From assembly GCA_963691705.1 (NCBI GenBank), contig OY829542.1, positions 21,066,579-21,130,578 on the forward strand: a stretch of 64,000 nt of DNA, read 5' to 3'. This DNA is from Viola odorata (Eukaryota; Streptophyta; Magnoliopsida; Malpighiales; Violaceae). The translations under genes and the position numbers were made by a program. The notes beneath the pieces were generated by a model. The model saw only the letters and a program-made list of their open reading frames with translations. It had not been told where the DNA came from and searched no databases. Every line of letters begins with the position of its first letter. The first letter of the stretch is position 1. This document shows positions 48,831 to 60,367 of the stretch, in pieces.

Positions 48831-49890
48831 TCTGCTTTTGCCCCCAGGTCGTGTTTTTCTTTTCTTTACTTTCTTTTCTGTTTTTATTTGTCTCTCCACA
48901 CAATGAGGACATTGTGTCTTTCAAGTGTGGGGAGGGGTGTCAGTTGTGAGAGTCAGTTGTGAGAGTCTATTTTGTGTTTTTGTTGTGAATATTGTTTGAT
49001 TTTTGATCTTTTTGAGTCAGTTTTTTGTGTTTTATTTTTTCTTTTGAGTCTGCTGTTTGCATGATTTTTTATTCTTCTTTTTTATGTATGTTTGAGTCTG
49101 TCTTGTTGAGTGCACACCAGAGACCCAGATTTCAACATAGGTTGTTTAGTCAACCACTGAAATTGCATATAGACACTTGTCTAGGCGGAACAATGCTTTA
49201 GTAACAGGGAAGCAAATGAGCGTAACTTGATCAATGCCTAAGGGGCATATCATCTAATGTCACCCAAACAAACACTATCCACATGGTCTAAAGGACGTCT
49301 AGCTTAAAAACTTAACTTTCATTAGGGTGACAAGGCTTTTTGCGTCTGATTTGAGTGTGTTGTTCTATTTGGTTGAGTGTGAGACATTAAAAAGGTGTTG
49401 GAATGTCATAGCAGAATATAGCAAAGGTGGAAGTTCTAGGTGCCCAAAAAGAACAAGCTCTGTCTATATTTGATGCCTGTAAAAATGCAAAGGGCACGCG
49501 ATATGTCTGTAAAAATAAAAGGGCATAGAAAAAAAAACTGCTGAAAATGATTTAAATGGCACTAGTCTTTAGGCACGTTTGGATAGAATAGCACTTGGTG
49601 GGACTCAAATCTGTGGCAAGTTTAGACCCCTATACATTATAAATCCAAATCTAGCAGGATGTCTTGATACCATTTGGATGAGGTTTGTTTAGGGTATTGA
49701 TTTGTCCTTGTTAGTCTAGCATTGGGTCGCTTAGGGAAGTGTCCTGGTAAATTCAGTGGTAGGGTAAACAGCTAAAAGGAGAACTCTGGGGGTTATGGTG
49801 TCTGTTCTGTTTTGCCATGTTTATTTATTTTGTTTGTATATCTTTGAGTCTGTATGCTTGGGCGCAAGCATAGTTTAAGTGTGGGGAATT
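48831..49890 (+). other. Noncoding 3' interior of the Athila-like element
   Basis: About 1.06 kb without significant ORFs where pol would be expected. A polypurine-tract-like AAGTGTGGGGAGGGGTG occurs at 48923-48939. The functional tract AAGTGTGGGGAATT at 49877-49890 directly abuts the 3' LTR. Confidence 0.7.
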
Positions 49891-51436
49891 TGATTACATT
49901 GCATTTCATCATGTTTTTGTTGTCCATTTATTTGTTATTTGGGCAGTAAAACTACTGATTTCCCTTTAATTTCCCATACTTTTGCAGTTCGGATCTGGAG
50001 GCATTTTATTGTAAGATTCTGATCTGGGAGCGCTTAAGCTGATTTCTAGAGTCTTGGCCTAGAGCTTGGCCAAGACTCCTTCGCATATCCAGAGTTTCGC
50101 CCACCAGATCGTCTTGGCCAAGACTCCGGCCAAGACTGATTCGCGAGAGAGGAATCATGAGCAGCGGCGTTGGGCCTTGCGAGCTGGCAAATCACAGCTG
50201 TCCAGCAAGAAAGAGAAGGATTAAGAAGATATTTATTTAAGAATCCTATTAAGGATCTCCCTCCATCTTTGTATATTTTAAATTCCTATTTTTATTCAAA
50301 ACAAATCAGGATAATTTATTTAGGAGATTAATTAGGAGACTATTTAGGAGATTAATTAGGAGACTATTTAGGAGATTATTTAGGAGATTGAGTTGGAGAA
50401 GGACAGAGGAGTTTTAGCTTACTTATAGCTGAACTTGTCCCCCTCTTCTCCGAGGCCTCTTTCTCTTCCGCCACTTTTATACTATTGCTCCGGATTTAAT
50501 TCTTTGAATCTCGGATTTAATTTATTTATGCAATCAAGTATTCTTATTTTCTATCCATGAGTATGAGTAGTTAAACACCCATTCTTGGTAAGGGTTGATG
50601 AGCTTAGTTCTTATCCATTCGTGAGATCAAACCATGCTTAATAATCTCTTTATTCGTATTCATTTATTTCTTAAGCTTATTTAGTCGCTTACTCACTAGA
50701 GACAAGAGTTGGCCATTCTTGTACCCTAGTAGAGAAGAGTTGCAACCAGCCTAGAAGGAAAGGGAGTACCCGTCGGCTAGGCGAAGTAGGTGACTAGTCT
50801 CGCGCCAGACTAGAAGAAATAAGTGATCTAGGTCAAGACCAGATTGACAACCTAGGGTTTCCACAGGGAGACAACTTGGCCTAGGTACTGTCTTCCCCTA
50901 TACCATTGAGGAAGCGAACAGTCATTCAAGACAGCAGTCAAACGGATAAACCCTTTAACCAGCAAGGTGTCTCTTAGCTAGGATTATCAGGAAAGAGAGT
51001 ACCCGCCAGGTAATTTGAAGAGGAGGGAAGACAGGAGTGAACAGGAGTACCTCCACTCTATAGCAGTACTATGAACGAAGAGATGAACATCTTTGAGTCA
51101 ATGATCGAAGCATAAGAACAAAAGCTCTCATATCGCCCTTACCTGGAATTCCCTTTTATTTGATTTATCTCAATCTTGACCCCTGTCTAGGCCAAGCCTT
51201 TGGCCAATACTGTTTTGAGCTATTCTATTTCTTTCTGTTTTGTCTTTATTTTCAGATTCTACCAAACCAAATCCAGTGACGAGGAAGTCAACCAAGAACT
51301 ACATTTCCTAGAAGCCTCTGTGGACTATCCTCTTACCACAATCTACAAACTCTTGTGGAAAGTGATAAGTTGTATTTCTACCCCCTTTTTCCATACCTAT
51401 TTCACTCTTATATTTGACGTGTTCGACGCGCGATCA
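49891..51436 (+). repeat. 3' LTR of the Athila-like element
   Basis: Same length and ends as the 5' LTR, about 98% identical by eye. Confidence 0.92.
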
Positions 51437-52940
51437 GCTACATGTGGAAGTTTCCATACATGCATATTGCTCATGGGATTTTGATGGTTATGTTTAGGAT
51501 ATATGTTGACCTACCAGATGCTGAAAATCATATAAAGATTCTCAGAGTAATTCTCACACGAGAAAATTTAGAACCAGATTTCCAGTTTGACAAACTTGCA
51601 AATGAAACAGAAGGATATTCTGGTAGTGATTTGAAGGTAATTACATGAGTCACATGACATTAGTGTCAGTTCCCAAAGGATGGGTGTTCATTGTCTCATA
51701 ACCTTTTTATTTTTGGCCAGAACCTCTGTATTGCTGCAGCATATAGACCAGTTGAAGAACTTCTAAAAGATGAAAAGAAGGTATGCCTGTCATTTAACAG
51801 ATTTTTTATGATCTAAGTTCCCTTCCTGCAGTGGTTGGTCTGTTATTTCTTACATGATCATGTTGGCCAGAGTTCCCTACAACCTGGTGGTTTTCAAGCT
51901 TGATTCTGACCACCTTCCTTTAAATATCTGTTCCCTTTGTTCTTGGGGCAAAAGGGAAAATGGGATCTTTCACAAACTCTCATTTAACCCCTGCTTTCTT
52001 GTCCATCGTCGTCTATTGTAAAAGGATTAGACGGAGTTGACTTTGACAGTCTATCATTGTCGTCTATTGCTGCCTTTGTTTATACATGCAAGTTGCACTG
52101 CATCGGCAAGTTAACATATATGGTCACTGCTCTTACAATTTGATCACCACAATAAAGGTCGGTCTGAATTCCGTTCTAATGATGCTTAATCTGGTTGCTT
52201 CTTATGTAGGAATGCCAGAGTAACGGAGCTCCCACATTAAGGCCACTCAGTGTAGATGATTTTGTTCAGTCTAAAGCAAAGGTAAGAAAAGTTTATGCAT
52301 ATTCCAGTCAATGCGGTTGGCATGGTAACTCTTAACTCTTGACTCGTTACTTGTCAACAGGTGGGTCCATCAGTTGCTTTCGACGCAGGGAGCATGAATG
52401 AACTTAGGAAATGGAATGAGCAATACGGTAAAGGTGGAAGCAGGAGGAAATCTCCTTTCAGTTTCTGAAACTAATATTCAGGGGAAACAGTTTTTCCTTA
52501 GTAGAGGCTCCATCCCTTCTTTATCCAAGAATTCATGCACTTGCCTTTATCTATATACCGTGGGGAAAGGCTTCCATTTCTTGTTGACGGATGGGCCTCT
52601 CCCTCTACTCTTCCACCGGTTTTAGCGGTCAAGAGACGAGAAGAAGCGATAGGTGTAATATAGTAGCTGAATTCAATAGGAAGAGGACTCGATTCGATCG
52701 CCTTTCATTGTACCATGAAATTTAGGCAATCCTTTAGAATTTGATTTTGCAAGTGTCCTAACAGTACTAACGTTACACAATTATTTTTCTTGAATCAATA
52801 ATTTATCAAGCCTCATTTTTCAGAATTGATATTATATTTTATGCCCGGTTTTCAAGAACTTTGATGCAACTTTTACAAGCATAACAACATATTTTTGTGA
52901 TGTTTTAATTATTTGTTGTTCAGTAACCTGTTCGAGTAAC
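51437..52940 (+). pseudogene. AAA ATPase copy 2, part 2 (C-terminal exons)
   Basis: Continues copy 2 after the retrotransposon: exons 51498-51636 (IYVDLPDAEN to DLK), 51721-51780, 52210-52281 and 52361-52468. Sizes are identical to copy 1 (139, 60, 72 and 108 nt), ending with the same stop. Splice sites are intact. Homology with copy 1 runs to about 17410, where copy 2 has a small duplication of AGTAACCTGTTCG. Without Walker A it cannot be an active ATPase. Confidence 0.85.
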
Positions 52941-53626
52941 CTGTTCGGTTAACCTTGTAGTTAATGAATAGGATAAGAAGAGTATATTTGTGAGTTTGGC
53001 CCAGGAAAAATTTAAGTTGATTGAAATTATTTTCCTCTAAAAAAAAATTAAAAAAAGCTTTACTTTTCAATGGCCTATCTTATATTCTTATTTGTGCAGA
53101 AATAAATAAATGAATATTAATATTTTAAACTCTTGAAAAAGGGAGAATAGCAAAATCCCGAGAATTAGGCCCTGTTTACCTTAGGGAATTTTCAAGAAAA
53201 TTCTCCAGTTTTTTAAAAATTGGACTTTTTTTTCCGAAAACGTGTTTACTTCGCACTATTTTCATTTCGAAAACAAAAACGAAAATTTTCAGAATAAAAA
53301 CTCAAGTTTTGAAAACACCGAAAACCTGTTTTCTTATTTTTCTAACTCAACCAAGCACAAGTTTGAGACATTAATGAAAGTTTTTTTAATACCATTATAC
53401 CCCTCACCATTTCTTCACGTTCTTCGTCCTCATTCTTCCTCTTCATCTGCTCACGTTCCTCTTCTCTTCTCCCTCCGACGCCGGCCTTCTTCTCCACTCT
53501 CGGCTCCGTCCGACTGCTCTCGGTCTCGGCTGCTCCTCCACCACCCACCGAAACCCTAGGTACCAGTTTTAAGGCATTAACAAGCAAAACAGCTTTCGTC
53601 ATCGTCGCTTGATATCTCCGCAAGCA

Positions 53627-55770
53627 ATGGGATCTGTCCTATCTTTCTTCTTGGGCGGCGACGCCGCCGCTGCCGCCGGTGAAGACCCATCTTCAGGCGA
53701 CCACTCCGGAGTCACCGCGTTCCACTCTTCAGCTCGCTGGCAACTCCACTTCAACTCCTCCAGAGAATCTCCCCAACTGGTAAAACTATCTATCTTCTCT
53801 TCAATTTAGTCAAATTTCTGTGTCTAATGCTATTGCTGCCATAGTATTGCTTCTTGTCATAATGGTGTGTCATTTTTTGGTCTACTTTGGCCCGATTCTT
53901 CCTCTTTCCTAAATTTTCAGTTTATATAATTTATATGTGGTGGTATAATTGCAACTTTTAGTCTAAATGTGATGTTATAGGGTTGGGTTTGTTGGATACA
54001 CATTTGATATGGAGTTGATCTTAAGGTGCTTGTTTAAAGTCCTCAACCAACACATAATTTCTAGTTGCCTCATGTTAGGAGAATGTTGTTGCCGGGAATA
54101 CAAATATTTGTGCAGTGTTGTACATCCTACATGATATTAATGCTTCATTGGGTTGTTCTTCCATTGCTTTGTCTAATCAATACCAGATGTTCATGAATCT
54201 ATAGCCACTAATAAATACTGTTCATTGTACTCAATGGCTGACACTAATTTGGTCAAATAAAAAAAATGATAGAGATGATTATTATACTTGATGGCCTATG
54301 TTGATTTTCTTGAATCTTTTTTTTCATTTGAACCTGTTGCTGATTATCATCATGCAAGAAGTGTTTCACACCTTCACCGCTCACTTGATATTATTCAGAT
54401 TTAAGTGTTGATAGTGTGCTGCCTTCGTTTCTCACTTAGGTGTGATGTATTTGCAGGATATCTGTAACCTTTGTAGATAAGGATGGAGAGGAAAAGCATC
54501 TTAAAGTTCCAGTTGGAATGTCCATGTTAGAAGCTGCCCATGAAAATGATATAGAACTAGAAGGCAAGGATTCTGATACTTCTTCAATTGTGCTTCTCAC
54601 CTCTAATGCATTCTACCTTGTTTACTCTCTAGTGCATGTTATTTAGAGAGCAACACCCTTAAGTTAATTATGAGCTAGCCATTTTAGGTTTTTGCTGTTT
54701 CTAAAAAGAATGGATGGTGGCAATTGCTGTGTTTTAAACCAATAAAATACACAAAGATCTAAAGCCGCATTAGAAGAATAATTGTGACTAACATATTAGA
54801 TTAAAAATTTGGTTCTAGCTTTTATCGGTTTAGTTAAATTAAATACTTGGTCATCTTATGAAAGGGAAAACAGAAGGTAATATTATACTCTTCTTGAAAT
54901 GAGAAACAGGTTTCTGAAGTAGTAGTTTTTATGTACATAAGAGAATGTTTGAGAATTATGTTTATTTTTCCTCAATCTTTTAGAATCCTTAAGAGTGTAT
55001 TTAAAACCACTGGAATGAACCCAAAGAAAATAAAGAGGGAGTTATATGTATATGGAATCATTGATTATGTTCTGTCCTGGTAACTTGATATATATAAAAT
55101 GACTTGCGGTCGTAAATTTGTTCGAATGTTTGGAATTGTTAGCTAACTTCCACAGCATGCGTCCTTCTAAATTTTAGTGTTCTGGATAGGTCTGGGATGT
55201 TCACTTACCTTACTTTTCTACAGAAAGATCTTCGTTCAACTTTCTTGTCCATTCTCTGGATTCTTTTTTCTTTCTATTTATGAAGTATTGATGAGTTAAG
55301 CTTCTTCAATGTCTATTACTGGATTAGTAATAGTATTTTGATTCTGTAGTTTAATGTCATGTCAGGAGCATGCGAAGGATCACTTGCCTGTTCTACATGT
55401 CATGTGATCGTCATGGTAAGTTATCTGTAGCATTCGTGAGGTAAATCTTGTTGAATATATGAGTGGCAAGCCTAATTAATCAGTCTCATCCTAGGACATG
55501 GAGCACTACAACAAATTAGAAGATCCTACCGATGAGGAAAATGATATGTTGGATCTGGCTTTTGGGCTTACCGACGTGAGTTCTATCAGTTTTTTTGCCC
55601 ATGATCTTTTCTTGTCAATTTTGAAGCTGATTGTTCTGCGTTTTGTATATCGCAGTTCGCGTCTGGGTTGTCAGGTGATTGCGAAGCCGGAACTGGACGG
55701 GCTCCGACTAGCTATTCCTGCTGCCACACGAAACTTTGTTGTGGATGGATTTGTTCCGAAACCACACTAG
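53627..55770 (+). pseudogene. Chimera: thioredoxin h2-type exon 1 plus mitochondrial ferredoxin exons (copy 2)
   Basis: Exon 1 is 53627-53779 (51 codons, MGSVLSFFLGG to ESPQL). Ferredoxin exons are 54457-54563, 55366-55415, 55495-55575 and 55656-55770, with the same sizes as copy 1 (107, 50, 81 and 115 nt). The 2Fe-2S ligands CEGSLACSTC and GCQV are kept. Differences from copy 1 are few, for example Leu for Pro in the KPELDGL region and Val for Ala before VDGF. Both copies share the phase clash after exon 1, the one-base frame error at the last splice, and the GC-AG intron after 54563, so the faults predate the duplication. Leaving the 80-nt last intron unspliced gives a continuous 90-codon frame from 55498. 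Confidence 0.8.
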
Positions 55771-56368
55771 ACATGGTGGTGCATCGCTCGACACTGCTTG
55801 CAGAGTAGAGAGGAATGCTTCGTCCAGTTTTGTAGCAACTTTCTTGTATCCGACTGATGAGTATCTAACATTCAATGTTCTGAATTGTAATCAATTGTTT
55901 TTGCTGTGATTATAGTCATAAATCGATTACTTACCGGACCTCTGATTTGGAGATGTTAGCAATGTAATGTATTCTATAACAATTTTGCAGAATGTATTCT
56001 AATTTTTCATGTGTAAACCAAACATAATAAACCCCAAAATCTAATATCCTCGAGTTGCTAATTCCGTCAATTTAACTTACCTAGAGTTGGAGATCATGCA
56101 AGAATACATCAACGTCGTCAAGGGGAAGTTCCCCTAAACTGATGGTTTCTTCATATTTTTTAAAACAATGTAACATGGAATTAACTTAATTCTCACTTCA
56201 TTTACATGTGATAGTTAACGAACTATTTCAAAAATTGGGAGATTAAATATGATCAATGGCTACTAGAAATTAGTTTAGGCAACAAATGAAGAAAGAAAGA
56301 ACATAATATAATTACAGATTTTCAAGCGAATCAACTCTTCAGTACTTACAATGACTATATTACAATAT

Positions 56369-57667
56369 GGCAAAAAGGCATTTGGGTACCCTGGACTCTG
56401 ACGTTTTATTTTATGAGAACCCTCAACTATTTTTTTATTTAATCACCCCCCGACTTCTTTACATTTTGTTTAATCACAACCCTACCGTCACGTTTTGTTG
56501 ATGTGGCACCGTTATGTGCCACGTCATACACTTTCTCGATGCCACGTCAGCAACTTGCCACATCATCCCAGCCATATCAAGAAGCAAGCCACGTCATCAA
56601 ATCAGGGGGGCAATTAAATAAAAATTTAAAGTTCAGGATTGTTTTATGTCTTTTTGTCATATTTATTTTATTATACTTTCTGTTTTTGTTTTTTTATTAT
56701 TTTTTCTTTGGATGGAAATGGAGGAAGAAGACAAAAGTTATATGGTTATAAACTTATAACTATGTAATAGAAAGAAGAAGAGTGGGTGGTGGAAGAAGAA
56801 GAAGTTATAAGGTTACGAAAAATAAATACAATTAAGGGATAATAATTATTTTTCTGAATTTTTAAAATCAATTACAGTATTTTTTTGGATTTTTAAAATT
56901 AATTACATTATATTTCTGAATTTTTAAAATTAATTATATTATTTTTCTAAATTTTTAAAGAAAATAAAAGAAAAGGAAGAAAAAGGGAACAACAGGTTTT
57001 TTTTTGGTAACCTGCTATTCAAGGTCAAAACTAACAGTCTGTTAGTTTGACTAACGGAGGGACGTGCGTTTGCAATTGACCAATAGTTCAGAAAGGAGTC
57101 TTTTTTTTTTTTAGTACGGGGGGCTTCATGCAAAAAATCCATTAATAATCATAATTAATCAGATTAATCATAATTACCTCTAATTGTTAAGTTATTTTAT
57201 AGGCAACCTTATTTTAGATTAATTATAATTACCTCTAATTCTAGCAATGAAGCATTAATTTCAATTTTATTTTTATTATTATTATTATCATTATACTGTT
57301 GTATATAAAAAGAAAGGAAAAGAGGAATTTGGGTTATTGAATGAAATTAGGGAAAATGACATAAAACAACCTGGAACTTTAATGTTTTGATTAATTGCAA
57401 CCCTTAATTTTTTTTTTATTTAATTACCCCCCTGGCACACTTCTGACATGTCTTATTGACGTGGCAAGTTGCTGACGTGTCTTGATGACGTGACATCCAG
57501 TAAGCACATGACGAGGCACATAACGGTGACACATCAGCAAAACGTGACGGTAGGGTTGTGATTAAACAAAATGTAAAGAAGTTGGGGGGGTGATTAAATA
57601 AAAAAATAGTTGAGGGTTCCCATAAAATAAAACGCCAGAGTCCAGGGTTCCCAAATGCCTTTTTGCC
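56369..57667. mobile_element. Compound Mutator-like element with 10-bp target duplication
   Basis: ATTACAATAT flanks both sides (56359-56368 and 57668-57677); copy 1 has a single ATTACAATAT at the matching empty site. The arms (56369-56665 and about 57350-57667) are long inverted repeats. Each arm starts GGCAAAAAGGCATTTGGG and ends in the complement of GACAAAAAGACATAAAAC, so each looks like a 0.3 kb mini-element. The middle holds half of the foldback family seen at 36753-39415 (about 56836-57145). Confidence 0.8.
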
Positions 57668-59059
57668 ATTACAATATTCATAAGAGTTACAATATTACAA
57701 TATTTGATAAAGTGAATTACAATATTCATAAGAGATTTTCTTGCTATATTACAATATTTGATAAAGTATCAAATATGAATTACAATATTTAAATGCAATA
57801 TTAGAAGATTGATGTTATATTTAATAAGTTTTCCCCCTTTAAAATGACTATTAAATTTTCAAATGATTTATTCTTTTCATTACAAATATTTTCGGTTTTC
57901 CACAAAAAATGAAAACGCGCGAAGTAAACACGTTTTCCAGTTTTCAGATCAGGAAATTCTTACATTCAGAGCGAAGTAAACGCGTTCTCCAGTTTTTCTG
58001 ATCAGGAAACAAGCGCGAAGTAAACGTGTTTTCCAGTTTTCAGAATGAAAACAAAATTCTCGAAATTTAGAAAAACAGCAAATTTTCAAACTGAAAATTC
58101 TCCCAAGTAAACGGGCCCTTAGGAGTTGTTTAATTTTTGGATTTTTTTTTAAAAATTGGAAATATTTCCAAAATCTGTTCCACAGCAACATTTTCCCAAA
58201 TAGAAAATTTTTCATTTCTCCAATTACTATTCAGTTTTGTAAATAATTCCAGAATTAACACTACAAATACTCAAACTTTTGGAAACACCATATTTGATGT
58301 TTTCGAATTTTTCCTTCACTTTATTTCCAAAATGGGGTCTACAGGTCTGTTGCTACCCGATTTTTGACCACTTTTTTGTCACATTTACATAATTTTACGC
58401 TTATCACGTTTAATAGCTCGTCTAGATCAAATTGTTGTCGATTCTTGGTCCTAGGCTAGTTTGTTTAATATTTCGTGTCATTTCGTGCCTTTTTAATTTT
58501 TTTGTACTTTTAACTGTCTTTTTGCGAACTTCTTTCGATCCCGAGTAAGTTTCCCTGGATCGAGGGTCGAACGCGTTATTTCTTTATTTGATAATTACGT
58601 GCTAATTTTCTCTTTCACACCACCGCGTTCAGTTTCGTTCAATTTTTGTCGTAAGGACATTTATTTTGCGCGCGAACGTTTTGACACTTCCGAAAAAGAA
58701 AATAAATACGTTAGATCAACTTTCACATTTCTTCACTGTATATTAGTTTTATTGCCTTATTTTTCTACACATAGTTGTACCCTCGGCTCGGATTTATTTT
58801 CGTTTTCGAGTGATATCGCTCGTACACAAAATATCCTGTTCGTGTCCAAAAATGAGATAAACTACATAAATGCATGTAAATCCTCCACCTCTTCGTTCTC
58901 ACCCTCCAGCACAGCTCCAGCAAACTTGCTCCTCACCCAGCCACATAATTAAGCTTGCTCATCACCCAACCACACAACCACACAATCAACCCCGGCCACA
59001 CAACCAATCCGGCCAACCCCGACCACATACACAACCGACTTCACTCAAAATTTCAACTC

Positions 59060-59067
59060 TATAAATA
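59060..59067 (+). promoter_or_regulatory. TATA box of the solo LTR
   Basis: TATAAATA. A GAG/GTAAGT splice-donor-like site follows about 95 bp further on (59157-59165). Confidence 0.5.
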
Positions 59068-60060
59068 GCAACCTTCAAGCAACAAATTAAGGGCACCAAA
59101 TCCTCCTCTTAATCTCTACTTCTTGCACTACCTTCTTGGATCAAATCTCTCCTGGAGAGGTAAGTTTCTCTCCCTAGCTTCTCTCTTTAATTTTCGTTTT
59201 TCCTCTTAATGCATGAATAAATTGCTCAAACTTGGTTCAAATGTTTAGTTTTTATACCAATTTCATTTCCCTTGCCTCAATTTAATGACATGTTGACTTG
59301 AGTAATTAATAGCCATAATGCATGTTTAATTAGCTTGTTTTTCCTTGATGAAAACCGCCATTGTTTCCACTTGATTTTCTTGCTGTTTTGCTTGGCTTGA
59401 TTTGCTGCCATGATATTATAATTATTGGGTCTATTTTGAGCTGGTTTTATTGAGTTGTGATGCTTGGGTAGTTGGCCATGGTGGCCGGCTGTTTGGAGAA
59501 GAAAGAAAGGAGAAAGAAGGGTGATGGCGGGAAAGAAATGTGCAAAGGTGATGGGCTTGATTTAATCACAAGCCCATCTTGGTTTTAAATGAAGCTGGGC
59601 TTGATTTAATCCCAAGCCCAGCCACTGTTTTGGACAAGTGATGGGCCCGGCCCATTTAAAATTTCGTATGTATACGATTCAATTTCTCGTATGGTTTTCG
59701 TATGCTTATAAATTGTTTATTTATTTTAAATGTTAATATCGCATGAATTGTTTACATGTTCGTATGCGATATGTTTATTTTATTTTTCATGTTTTAAATA
59801 TCGTATGAATTGTTCACATGTTCGTATGCTTTTAATGCCATATTTTATTTAATTAAGTTGTGTACTTGTTTAAATTAAAATTTGGGTTTGGCTTGTGCCA
59901 AGCCCATTTTTTAATGTTCAAAAATCCCTTGTGGGGCCCACTTATTTTCGTATATGTCATGTACAATTTATTTCGTATATGTCACGTATAATTTGCTTCG
60001 TATATGCCATGAACAATTTTCATACTAATATTTCATGAATAATTTGTATGCTTGTATGCC

Positions 60061-60367
60061 ATGATTTAAATAAATGTGTTTATACCATGTTTTGTTTAAT
60101 TAAATGCTTGCATGATTTAATTGATTTATTTATGCGATGTTGTATTTAATTAAATGCTTACATGATTTAAATATTTTATTTACGCCATGCTTTATTTAAT
60201 TAAATGCTTACATGATTTAAATAATTTGTTTATGTCATGTTTTATTTAATTAAATGCTTGCATGATTTAAATAATTTGTTTATAACATGTTCTATTTAAT
60301 TAAATGCTTGCACATTTTAAATGATTTGTTTACTTGCTATGCCATGTTTTATTTAATTAATTGCTTA
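60061..60367 (+). repeat. Tandem repeat, 50-bp unit, six copies, within the solo LTR
   Basis: Units start ATGATTTAAATAATTTGTTT and end ATTTAATTAAATGCTTGC. The last unit is longer and more diverged. Confidence 0.8.

Larger units (their letters stand above)
44363..51436 (+). mobile_element. Athila-lineage Ty3/gypsy LTR retrotransposon with gag-protease only
   Basis: 7,074 bp with TG...CA LTRs (44363-45908 and 49891-51436, each 1,546 bp). GCTAC target duplications lie at 44358-44362 and 51437-51441. Primer-binding site at 45914-45931, polypurine tract at 49877-49890. The 3,982-bp interior encodes gag and an aspartic protease but no reverse transcriptase, RNase H or integrase, so it depended on other elements. 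By hand count the LTRs differ at about 32 sites (about 2%), mostly transitions, implying insertion within roughly the last one to two million years. It sits in an intron of AAA copy 2. Confidence 0.92.
53168..58118 (+). mobile_element. Gene-carrying PIF/Harbinger-like (Pack-type) transposon, copy 2, full length
   Basis: It begins GGCCCTGTTTACC; the right end read inward is GGGCCCGTTTACTTGGG. TTA lies on both sides (53165-53167 and 58119-58121). Subterminal CGAAGTAAACACG-type motifs occur at both ends (53240-53256; 57915-58030). The interior holds the thioredoxin-ferredoxin chimera with its upstream region and 3' flank. A Mutator-like insertion (56369-57667) is nested near the right end; without it the element is about 3.65 kb. 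No transposase. TIR sequence and a 3-bp TTA duplication fit PIF/Harbinger; CACTA is excluded by the termini. Confidence 0.75.

Noticed and set aside
20003..58118. Large inverted segmental duplication of a ferredoxin locus
   Set aside because: Homology of the two arms ends at transposon-like termini with TTA/TAA, and the flanks are unrelated, so transposition explains the copies better.
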